Shown here one piece after another: positions 29,128-36,719 of a DNA stretch of 64,000 nucleotides. The DNA comes from CAVSJA01 sp963728145. Its GTDB lineage: Bacteria; Bacteroidota; Bacteroidia; Chitinophagales; Chitinophagaceae. Made by a program: the position numbers and the translations under genes. The notes beneath the pieces were generated by a model, which was not told where the DNA came from, did no database searches, and saw nothing but the letters and a program-made list of their open reading frames with translations. The stretch lies in NCBI GenBank assembly GCA_963728145.1, contig CAVSJA010000001.1, forward strand, positions 434,001-498,000, written 5' to 3'. Every line of letters starts with the position of its first letter. Position 1 is the stretch's first letter.

Positions 29128-30863
29128 GCGAAGCGGGGCGATTTTGTTTTCTTCAACATATGGTGCTTGGTTAAGTAATGGATCACTTTGTGCTCAATCC
29201 AATGATGCAATGGAAGAAGCATTGCAATCAACACGATCTTAATTCCGAATACTTTCCAGGGCTCCCCGTGGGTCAAATTATGGATCTGGTTATCCGCAAG
29301 CAGGATGATGAATTCAAAAAGGAATATAAAAGCAAAGAATCCGATAATTCTTATAACAGAAACAGAAACTTTGAAAAAACCAGCCATTACCAGTATGATA
29401 AACACTGCGGCAATCGCCGCGGTAATGCCAAGGTATTGTACATTATGCCTCCGAATTTTTCTTTCTTCCGCGAGTTTTGCTTCACGTTCTTTTCTTTTGT
29501 TTTCATTGTCTACTTCAAGGATCATGAGGTCCTTTTCTTTCGACAATTGATTCAGACTGTCTTTATATTGATGGTATTTTACGTTGTAGATATAAGCCTT
29601 CTCATAGTTACCAGTACGTCTGTACATTGAATCAAGAAATTTTGCCACCTTTTCCTGCAGTTGAATATTCCTGGTTTCATCTGCAATAGCAGAAGCTTTA
29701 TTCAAATAGAGCAGTGCTTTGTCATAATTATTGATCTTACTGTAATAGTTTGCGTAGTTGCCGTAAAAATTATAAAGATTAAACTTGTTTGCTTTGGCTA
29801 CGAAATCCGGTTCGGCTAAAGCATAATAGTATCCGGCAGAATCATATTTCCCAACCGCAGTGTAAATATTTCCATGGGCCTGGTTGATAAAATAGCCCAT
29901 CCCTGACTTTTGCGCAAATTGCCATAGCTCAGGCTTCGATTTAAAATATTCGAACCCTTTCTCATTCTGTCCTGTGGAAAAATAATGGTCGATAAGCGCG
30001 CCATACGCATTTAGTTTATAGATTCCGAAATTCAATGTGTCAGCCAATAGAATAACTTTTTCATAATACTTTACCGCCATATCATTTTGACCGCTAGAAG
30101 TTAACAGTCTTCCATAAGTGGCATACGCGTCCAAACGATCATATTTTTTGTTAAAGCGGAAAGTCAGGTCTATCACCTTTTTTGCATAATCCTTTGCCTT
30201 TTCTTTTTCCCCAAGATCAGAGTAAAAACTCAGCATCCGGCTATAACAGGATTTCAATGGTTCATATTTATCCGCTTCTTCTGCGATGTTCAGCGCAGTA
30301 AGGTAGTTTCGGAAAGCAAGTAACTTTTCATTTCTCGACATATAGGTATTGCCAAGCGCGTTATACGCAGAAATACTGAAAGAGTCATTCTTCAATCCTG
30401 TTGCGATAGATACGGCATGGTTATTATAGGTTATCGCTCTATCATTATCCCCGTTCATACGAGCAGTCCTGGCGAGATACATGTAGGACCAGCCGGTATA
30501 TTCATCACTCTTTGCCGTCTTAGAAACTTCCAGAGCCTTATCCACAAATTCCGTTGCCTTATTAATATTACCCTGCGATGCTGCCATATTGAAGTAACGA
30601 TCGGCGTCTCTCAAATTCGCATGCGCAATCAATTCGCGATCCCTGCTTAGTTCAGCTTCTTCATGCATAACGGCTGCAAGGCTATCCGAATAGGGACGAT
30701 TCATTCCCATGTAGAATTGGGCAAGGTCTGCAAGCCATTTTATTTTTTCTTTAGGAGTCTTTGCATTGGCAAGATTTCTCTTAATGCTGTCCGTTAGTGG
30801 AAAGTTTTGTGCTATTGCATTAAATGAAATGCCAGCAAGCAGCAGTAGGATAAGTATTCGCAT
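29124..30863 (-). CDS. TPR protein with C-terminal membrane domain
   Basis: Start placed at the ATG 30863, which yields a signal peptide (MRILILLLLAGISFNAIAQ); an upstream in-frame start adds 20 unlikely residues. About eight TPR units follow (to about residue 420), then a charged coiled coil (NENKRKEREAKLAEERKIRRHN), one helix, and two or three further membrane helices. This resembles the sensor half of Bacteroidota TPR-histidine kinases or LuxR regulators, but no kinase or DNA-binding domain follows, so the output is unknown. Its leader contains an inverted repeat. Confidence 0.8.
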   Translation of the reverse strand: MRILILLLLAGISFNAIAQNFPLTDSIKRNLANAKTPKEKIKWLADLAQFYMGMNRPYSDSLAAVMHEEAELSRDRELIAHANLRDADRYFNMAASQGNINKATEFVDKALEVSKTAKSDEYTGWSYMYLARTARMNGDNDRAITYNNHAVSIATGLKNDSFSISAYNALGNTYMSRNEKLLAFRNYLTALNIAEEADKYEPLKSCYSRMLSFYSDLGEKEKAKDYAKKVIDLTFRFNKKYDRLDAYATYGRLLTSSGQNDMAVKYYEKVILLADTLNFGIYKLNAYGALIDHYFSTGQNEKGFEYFKSKPELWQFAQKSGMGYFINQAHGNIYTAVGKYDSAGYYYALAEPDFVAKANKFNLYNFYGNYANYYSKINNYDKALLYLNKASAIADETRNIQLQEKVAKFLDSMYRRTGNYEKAYIYNVKYHQYKDSLNQLSKEKDLMILEVDNENKRKEREAKLAEERKIRRHNVQYLGITAAIAAVFIILVMAGFFKVSVSVIRIIGFFAFIFLFEFIILLADNQIHNLTHGEPWKVFGIKIVLIAMLLPLHHWIEHKVIHYLTKHHMLKKTKSPRFA

Positions 30864-30914
30864 ACAGTTAGGTTGGCTATATGCAAATATGGGAGGAAAA
30901 GTTGATATGGAGAC

Positions 30915-31026
30915 GGTTGACAAGGTTAACAGGGTTGACAGGGTTGACAGGGTTGATAAAGTAACTGGTGTCTTACGTTTTCCGTTGTTAACCCTGTCAA
31001 CCCTGTCAACCTTGTCAACCCTTCAA
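30915..31026. repeat. Inverted repeat with GGTTGACAG arms (family A, copy 1)
   Basis: Left arm 30915-30961 has five copies of a 9-base unit (GGTTGACAA, GGTTAACAG, GGTTGACAG); right arm 30987-31026 has the reverse-complement units (CTGTCAACC, CTTGTCAACC), with a 25-base loop. It lies between argS (stop 31033) and the TPR-membrane gene, both on the minus strand, so it is in the argS trailer and the TPR gene's leader. Confidence 0.9.
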
Positions 31027-31032
31027 CTTGAA

Positions 31033-32919
31033 CTACATCCTTTCAGGAACAACTATCCCCAAAAGTCCCATTCCGGATTTAATAACGTTGGCGGTTAACT
31101 GGCAGATTTGAAGGCGCAATTCTTCCTTTTCGACGGATTCAGCGCCGATGACTTTATGCTCCGCGTAGAAAGAATTATACAATTTTGCAAGGTGGTATAT
31201 ATAATTCGCGAGAACGCTCGGATTCATTTCGTCACTGGCCTGCGCAATAATTGATGGAAATCTTTCGAGATCAACCAATAAATTCTTTTCAAGAGGGAAA
31301 AGATTTGTCTTTACTAGATTCATTTTCGGCTGAGCCTTTCTGAGAATTGAACTAATACGCGCAAAAGTGTATTGAATAAAGGGCCCAGTGAATCCGTGAA
31401 TATCTACCGTTTCCGCGGGATTAAAGACCATTCTCTTTTTCGGATCAACTCTTAAGAGATAGAATTTAAGAGCCCCCATTCCGAGAACTTTGTACAACTC
31501 CGCTAGTTCATTCTCGGTAAAGTCTTTCACTTTGCCCGATTCCTGTGTATGTTTAGCGGCTTCTAGTTCAGTTTCTGTTATTAAATCGTCGGCATCTACA
31601 ATTGTACCCTCGCGACCTTTCATTCGGCCGGTAGGCAGGTCAACCATACCATAACTCAAATGAAATATCTTGTCTGCATTAGGAATTTTTAATTTCTGTG
31701 CGATAAGTTTAAGAACATTAAAATGATAATTCTGCTCATCGCCTACGACATAAATACTTTCATCCATCTTATAGTCATCATACTTCTTTTTAGCTAAGCC
31801 AAGGTCTTGGGTTATATAAATCGAAGTACCGTCCTTTCGCAACAGGAGTTTCTCATCGAGACCGTCTGGAGTTAGATCTATCCAAACGCTTCCGTCTGGC
31901 TTCCTGACAAAGACACCAGATTTTACTCCTTGCTCCACAAATTCTTTACCTAATAAATAAGTGTCACTTTCGTAATAGATTTTATCAAAGTCATTTCCAA
32001 TTCGCTTATATGTTTCGTCAAATCCTTTATAAACCCATCCATTCATCGTCTTCCAAAGCTCAACTGTATTCGAGTCTCCCTCTTCCCACCTGAGAAGCAT
32101 GGCACGCACTTCTTTCATTATTGGAGTATTGTTCCTCACTATTTCCTTTATCTCGTCCTTTATTTCTTTAATTTTTTCCTCAGTAATTCCTTTTTCGTTT
32201 ATTTTTTGGAAAAATAATTCTAGTTTATTTCTATCATCGCCTTCATACCCTTGAAGATTTCCAGAAAGCACTTCTTGAATCATTGGATCAGATTGCTTTC
32301 GCAATTCATTTTCGAATTTGACGTAATAATCTCCTACAAGGTGGTCACCTTTTATCCCTGTGCTTTCGGGAGTCGCTCCGTTCCCAAATTTTTGCCAGGC
32401 AAGCATCGACTTGCATATATGAATGCCCCTGTCATTAGCAATACAGGTTTTCACAATTTCCCAGCCATTAGCTTTAAATATTTCTGCTATGCTCCAGCCC
32501 AAGAAGATATTCCGAAGATGTCCAAGATGTAATGGCTTATTTGTATTCGGTGACGAGTATTCGACCATAAGTTTTTGATGCTTGGGCGGATTTTTTCCAA
32601 AATCCTTATTGTCAAATTGCTCTTTCAAAAACTGTAAAAAATAATCGTCTCGAATGGAAAGATTCAGGAAACCTTTAATCACATTGAAAGACGATATCAA
32701 TCCGGGATTTGAAGTTTTTACCGTTTCTCCCAATTCCTTTCCGATCAATTCGGGAGATTTTTTAAGTGATTTCACAAGAGTGAAGAGTACTACAGTATAA
32801 TCTCCTTCAAACTCTGGTTTGGTTTCATTCACCTGTAGCGATTCGGGGGAAACTTCAACGCCATAAACTTTTCTGATCTGTTCACTAACAGACTCTTGTA
32901 TTATCGTAACAATTGCCAT
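31033..32919 (-). CDS. argS: Arginyl-tRNA synthetase
   Basis: Class I synthetase that charges tRNA-Arg. The N-terminal Add-1 domain is followed by the HIGH-type motif in SSPNTNKPLHLGHLRN, a helical insertion rich in Lys and Glu (about 215-275), the region IYITQDLGLAKKKYD, PTGRMKGREGTIVDADDL and a DALR anticodon-binding domain at the C-terminus (about 510-628). Length 628 is a little above the bacterial norm because of the insertion. Confidence 0.95.
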   Translation of the reverse strand: MAIVTIIQESVSEQIRKVYGVEVSPESLQVNETKPEFEGDYTVVLFTLVKSLKKSPELIGKELGETVKTSNPGLISSFNVIKGFLNLSIRDDYFLQFLKEQFDNKDFGKNPPKHQKLMVEYSSPNTNKPLHLGHLRNIFLGWSIAEIFKANGWEIVKTCIANDRGIHICKSMLAWQKFGNGATPESTGIKGDHLVGDYYVKFENELRKQSDPMIQEVLSGNLQGYEGDDRNKLELFFQKINEKGITEEKIKEIKDEIKEIVRNNTPIMKEVRAMLLRWEEGDSNTVELWKTMNGWVYKGFDETYKRIGNDFDKIYYESDTYLLGKEFVEQGVKSGVFVRKPDGSVWIDLTPDGLDEKLLLRKDGTSIYITQDLGLAKKKYDDYKMDESIYVVGDEQNYHFNVLKLIAQKLKIPNADKIFHLSYGMVDLPTGRMKGREGTIVDADDLITETELEAAKHTQESGKVKDFTENELAELYKVLGMGALKFYLLRVDPKKRMVFNPAETVDIHGFTGPFIQYTFARISSILRKAQPKMNLVKTNLFPLEKNLLVDLERFPSIIAQASDEMNPSVLANYIYHLAKLYNSFYAEHKVIGAESVEKEELRLQICQLTANVIKSGMGLLGIVVPERM

Positions 32920-33027
32920 TCTAAATAATTATTGCCCGTCCGAACGGCTGCCCGACTGCGTCATTCACGCGAGGATTCATCCGGGCGGGGCCGCAAAAAT
33001 AAGATAAATGATGGGAGAGGGTTCTAA

Positions 33028-33055
33028 ATCAAAAAGCTGCTCCTACCAGGAACAG
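33028..33055 (-). terminator. Candidate intrinsic terminator on the minus strand
   Basis: On the minus strand a stem GCTGTTCC / GGAGCAGC with one G-T pair and a short loop is followed by five T residues. No minus-strand gene is seen between here and 33331, so either an unrecognised small RNA ends here or the hairpin serves another role. The gap 32920-33331 (412 bases) otherwise holds a GC-rich imperfect repeat (32938-32990), a hairpin TTCGTGT/ACACGAA at 33098-33118, a 6+6 palindrome at 33138 and a dispersed palindrome at 33191. Confidence 0.4.
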
Positions 33056-33137
33056 CCTCTTGCAGTACTTAGCTTTAGGGGTTAAAACTTGCTGAAATTC
33101 GTGTTTTTTTGACACGAACAATCAGGACATGCGTTTT

Positions 33138-33153
33138 ATTGACTAATGTCAAT
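33138..33153. promoter_or_regulatory. Possible CRP/FNR-type operator (ATTGAC-N4-GTCAAT)
   Basis: A perfect 6+6 palindrome with a four-base spacer, the general layout of CRP/FNR-family sites. It lies about 180 bases before the GtrA gene. TTGA/TCAA words are very frequent in this genome's repeats, so chance is a real alternative. Confidence 0.25.
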
Positions 33154-33190
33154 CAATGACTAAGGGGGAGATTGGGCAGTCGGGAGTGGG

Positions 33191-33215
33191 TTCCCGATCA
33201 AGTCGGGAATGACGG
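33191..33215. repeat. Short dispersed palindrome, second copy
   Basis: TTCCCGATCAAGTCGGGAAT followed by GACGG; the self-complementary part TTCCCGA / TCGGGAA forms a 7-bp hairpin. It matches 22215-22239 at 23 of 25 bases. Confidence 0.75.
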
Positions 33216-33306
33216 TCGGGGGTCAGGAGAGCCAACTTAAGTAATTAGAAGTATGTAAAAAACGTTATTAATCCCTTGGTGTCTCTTAATGAGAGTATGA
33301 ATTAAT

Positions 33307-33314
33307 TAGCTTTG
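33307..33314 (+). promoter_or_regulatory. Bacteroidota -7 promoter element TAGCTTTG
   Basis: Exact match to TAnnTTTG, 18 bases before the GtrA start codon. No well-spaced -33 TTTG is visible, so support is partial. Confidence 0.45.
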
Positions 33315-33331
33315 CAGCGCTTTTAAAGGAA

Positions 33332-33820
33332 ATGCCCAAAGAATTCATCATATCCGCGATAGATTTTTTCTATCCGCCCTTCAAGAAATTTATTCCGCTG
33401 AGAACTTTCAGGTATGCAGCCTGTGGCGGATTCAATACTCTATTGGATATCTTCCTTTACTTCATTAGCTACAATTTCATCCTACAGAAAGAAGTTTTTC
33501 ATACACCCTTCGTTTCCATCAGTCCGCATATCGCTGCATTCATGATGGCATTTCTCATCAGTTTTCCGACTGGCTTCATATTGAACAGGAATATCGTATT
33601 CCCGGGCTCAACGCTTCGCAGAAGAATTCAATTACTTCGCTACCTCTTGCTGGTTTTGGTTTGCATTTTGCTGAACTATGTATTTATTAAACTTTTCGTT
33701 GAACAGTGGGGGATATATCCAACTCCAGCAAAGATTCTTACCACCATCATTGTGGTTTCATTCAGCTATCTCACACAAAAGAATTTTACATTCAGAATCG
33801 TTCCTGAGACCAAGGATTAA
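33332..33820 (+). CDS. GtrA family membrane protein
   Basis: 162-residue inner-membrane protein with four helices. GtrA relatives take part in moving polyprenyl-linked sugars or in polysaccharide synthesis. The family pattern is present: FRYAACGGFNTLLDIFLYF at the start, FPTGFILNRNIVF in the middle and SYLTQKNFTF at the end. It stands alone, with the convergent DUF456 gene sharing its stop in TTAA. Confidence 0.88.
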   Translation: MPKEFIISAIDFFYPPFKKFIPLRTFRYAACGGFNTLLDIFLYFISYNFILQKEVFHTPFVSISPHIAAFMMAFLISFPTGFILNRNIVFPGSTLRRRIQLLRYLLLVLVCILLNYVFIKLFVEQWGIYPTPAKILTTIIVVSFSYLTQKNFTFRIVPETKD

Positions 33821-34290
33821 AGAGAACTGATCAGATAATACAGCATCATAAAGCAGGCAACGATTTTCAGGAATGAACCAAGAAGAAATCCCACAAAGGA
33901 TCCAAGCGCAGATTTAAATGCTTTTTTTGAATCAGGATTTGCCATCATTTCGCCAACAAATGCACCGATAAATGGTCCGATGATAACACCCCATGGGCCC
34001 ATCCAAAACGCAAGGAGAAACCCAAGCGTACATCCCCAGGCTCCATATTTGGTGCCGCCGAATTTTTTGGTGCCCCATATCGGAATAAGATAATCCAGTA
34101 CGACAATCACCACAACAATCAACGCCCATATGATAAGAAACTGGGTTGTGAATGGACCATCAGGTCGTAGTTGTTGAATCAATAAACCTGCATATGCGAT
34201 GGGGGGACCCGGCAGGACTGGAAGAAGACTACCAATAATACCAACGATAATGAGTACAAAGCCGAGGATGATCCAAAGCCATTCCATCAT
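33817..34290 (-). CDS. DUF456 domain membrane protein
   Basis: 157 residues, mostly hydrophobic, with repeated Gly-rich helices (GIIGSLLPVLPGPPIAYAGL, GPFIGAFVGEMMAN). This is the DUF456 family; no biochemical role is known to me. The 286-base gap to dnaK contains no further gene. Confidence 0.88.
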   Translation of the reverse strand: MMEWLWIILGFVLIIVGIIGSLLPVLPGPPIAYAGLLIQQLRPDGPFTTQFLIIWALIVVVIVVLDYLIPIWGTKKFGGTKYGAWGCTLGFLLAFWMGPWGVIIGPFIGAFVGEMMANPDSKKAFKSALGSFVGFLLGSFLKIVACFMMLYYLISSL

Positions 34291-34524
34291 TTAAGAATTA
34301 CCCCCGGATTAAATCTGGGGTGGGATTTACGATTTGTTTACGAGTTCAAAGTCGTGAAAATTGGTGAATTGGTGGTATTCGCCTTCAAATTAGCACTTGC
34401 AAATCCCTGAGATCATCCTGAAAATCAAGATTAATCGTATAAAATCCTGGTCACTGACAGAATTTCACTTTTTAAGCCGCGGCATAATGATTGATAAACA
34501 TAATGAAACCCGTCCCGGTGCTCC

Positions 34525-34550
34525 GACGCCATAACCTTGGTGTAGGCGTC
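34525..34550 (+). promoter_or_regulatory. Hairpin in the dnaK leader
   Basis: GACGCC pairs with GGCGTC across a 14-base loop, ending 26 bases before the dnaK ATG. The right arm could instead pair with the following GCCT (AGGC-N6-GCCT), so two exclusive folds exist. No CIRCE element is present. Confidence 0.35.
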
Positions 34551-34576
34551 TAAGCCTGGACATTAAATTCATCAAT

Positions 34577-36487
34577 ATGGGAAAGATAATAGGAATTGAT
34601 CTTGGAACAACCAATAGTTGCGTTGCGGTTTTGGAGGGTAATGAACCTGTCGTTATACCAAACGAGGAAGGACGTCGTACAACCCCTTCCGTGGTAGCAT
34701 TCTTGAAAAATGGAGAACGAAAAGTGGGAGATCCCGCCAAAAGGCAGGCGATAACCAATCCGCAGCATACAATTATGAGCGTTAAGCGACTCATGGGTCG
34801 TCGCTTCGACGAAATAACATCCGAATCTTCGCACCTGAGCTATAAAGTAGTAAAAGGTGACAATAATACCGTTAGAATTGACATTGATGGCAGAATGTAT
34901 ACCCCTCAAGAGATTTCCGCAATAATTCTTCAAAAAATGAAGGGAGTTGCCAAAGAGTATCTCGGACAGGAAATCCATGAAGCGGTAATCACTGTACCTG
35001 CCTACTTCAACGATGCCCAACGGCAGGCTACAAAAGAAGCTGGTGAAATTGCAGGCTTGAACGTTCGTCGTATTGTGAACGAACCTACGGCAGCGGCACT
35101 GGCTTATGGGCTTGATAAGAGTCACAAGGATCAAAAGATAGCTGTGTTCGACCTTGGTGGAGGTACATTCGATATTTCTATTCTCGAATTGGGCGATGGA
35201 GTGTTTGAAGTGAAATCAACCAATGGTGACACTCACCTTGGTGGGGATGATTTCGATAAAGTAGTTATCGATTGGCTGGCTGATGAATTCAAGAAAGAAG
35301 AAAACATTGACCTGCGTAAGGATCCGATGGCACTTCAAAGATTGAAGGAAGCTTCAGAAAAAGCCAAGATCGAATTATCTTCTTCAACTGAAACAGATAT
35401 CAATCTTCCGTATATCACAGCAGTGGATGGAGTACCAAAGCATCTTGTGAAGAAGCTGACTCGCAGCAGGTTCGAGCAGTTAGCTGATAAATTATTTGAA
35501 AGATGTTTGACCCCTTGCGAGCAAGCCTTAAAGGATGCCGGACTCAACACAAACCAGATCGATGAAGTTATCCTTGTAGGTGGAAGCACACGTATTCCGA
35601 AAGTACAGGATATGGTTGAGAAATTCTTTGGGAGGAAACCACATAAAGGAGTCAACCCAGATGAAGTTGTTGCAATTGGAGCCGCAATCCAGGGTGCTGT
35701 TTTAACCGGTGAAGTGAAAGATGTTTTGTTGCTCGATGTTACTCCGCTTTCTCTTGGTATCGAAACCATGGGTGGAGTGATGACCAGATTGATCGATGCA
35801 AATACAACTATTCCGACCAAGAAATCAGAGATCTTCTCGACTGCGAGCGATAATCAACCAGGTGTACAAATCCATGTATTGCAGGGTGAACGTCCAATGG
35901 CAAATCAGAATAAGAGCCTGGGAGTATTTAATCTTGAAGGGCTTCCGCTGGCACCACGAGGTATGCCGAAGATCGATGTTACATTCGATATTGATGCCAA
36001 TGGTATTCTTCATGTAACCGCAAAAGATCAGGGAAGCGGTAAGGAACAAAAAATTCGTATCGAAGCTGGTAGTGGTTTAAGCAAGGACGAAGTTGAACGC
36101 ATGAAAGCGGAAGCAAAGGCAAATGAATCGACAGATAAGGCCGCGAAGGAAAAAGTTGAAAAGATTAATCATGCTGATAGCCTGATCTTCCAAACTGAAA
36201 AGCAATTGAAGGAATTTGGGGATAAGATCCCTGCCGATAAGAAAGAGCCAATTGAAACGGCGCTTAATAAGCTGAAAGAAGCGCATAAGTCACAGGATCT
36301 GGCCGCAATTGATACTGCTACTGCGGAAATGAATAATGCATGGACAGCAGCCAGCGAAGAGCTCTATAAAGCAGGCCAGGCCGGTGCTCAACAGGGTGGT
36401 CCTCAACAACAACAAGGACCGACCAATGGCGGCAACCAGGCAGGCAGCGAGAACGTTACAGATGCGGAATACGAGGAGGTGAAATAA
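34577..36487 (+). CDS. dnaK: Chaperone DnaK (Hsp70)
   Basis: ATP-driven cytoplasmic chaperone. The N-terminal ATPase begins GKIIGIDLGTTNSCVAV, with NEPTAAALAYG and FDLGGGTFDIS, and the phosphate loop VGGSTRIPKVQ. The substrate domain follows DVTPLSLGIETMGG, and the C-terminal lid ends with a Gly/Gln tail and the acidic DAEYEEVK. Length 636 is normal. dnaJ and grpE are not adjacent. Confidence 0.97.
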   Translation: MGKIIGIDLGTTNSCVAVLEGNEPVVIPNEEGRRTTPSVVAFLKNGERKVGDPAKRQAITNPQHTIMSVKRLMGRRFDEITSESSHLSYKVVKGDNNTVRIDIDGRMYTPQEISAIILQKMKGVAKEYLGQEIHEAVITVPAYFNDAQRQATKEAGEIAGLNVRRIVNEPTAAALAYGLDKSHKDQKIAVFDLGGGTFDISILELGDGVFEVKSTNGDTHLGGDDFDKVVIDWLADEFKKEENIDLRKDPMALQRLKEASEKAKIELSSSTETDINLPYITAVDGVPKHLVKKLTRSRFEQLADKLFERCLTPCEQALKDAGLNTNQIDEVILVGGSTRIPKVQDMVEKFFGRKPHKGVNPDEVVAIGAAIQGAVLTGEVKDVLLLDVTPLSLGIETMGGVMTRLIDANTTIPTKKSEIFSTASDNQPGVQIHVLQGERPMANQNKSLGVFNLEGLPLAPRGMPKIDVTFDIDANGILHVTAKDQGSGKEQKIRIEAGSGLSKDEVERMKAEAKANESTDKAAKEKVEKINHADSLIFQTEKQLKEFGDKIPADKKEPIETALNKLKEAHKSQDLAAIDTATAEMNNAWTAASEELYKAGQAGAQQGGPQQQQGPTNGGNQAGSENVTDAEYEEVK

Positions 36488-36507
36488 ATTAATTTCGAAT
36501 AAGGATT

Positions 36508-36549
36508 AGGGTTGAAAACCGATCAAAGGTTTTCAACCCTTTTTATTTT
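36508..36549 (+). terminator. Rho-independent terminator after dnaK
   Basis: A 13-bp perfect stem (AGGGTTGAAAACC / GGTTTTCAACCCT) with a 7-base loop is followed by TTTTATTTT, 20 bases past the dnaK stop. This is the clearest intrinsic terminator in the window. Confidence 0.93.
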
Positions 36550-36564
36550 CTTCCAACACCTTCC

Positions 36565-36596
36565 CAATCAACCAATCAACTAATTAACCAATCAAC
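36565..36596. repeat. Half element of the CAACCAAT family (family B)
   Basis: Four copies of the CAATCAAC/TAACCAATCAAC word without a matching inverted arm. It lies just after the dnaK terminator. The rest of the gap to 36719 shows no clear feature. Confidence 0.75.
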
Positions 36597-36719
36597 TTTT
36601 TCCCTCGGAAATCCTTGATCCCAAACAATTTACACCGCCCCTTGCACGTTCAAACATCCGATTGTATTTTTAAGTGATTTCCCTTAAGGGAGATCACCCT
36701 AAATACCCATATCCTGAAA

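Noticed and set aside
30766..31098. Open frame on the plus strand with a VDRVDKV repeat
   Set aside because: It is produced by the family A repeat and lies opposite the start of a TPR gene and the end of argS; no family likeness.
34291..34576. CIRCE heat-shock operator before dnaK
   Set aside because: A TTAGCACT half-site occurs near 34387, but the inverted half is absent.
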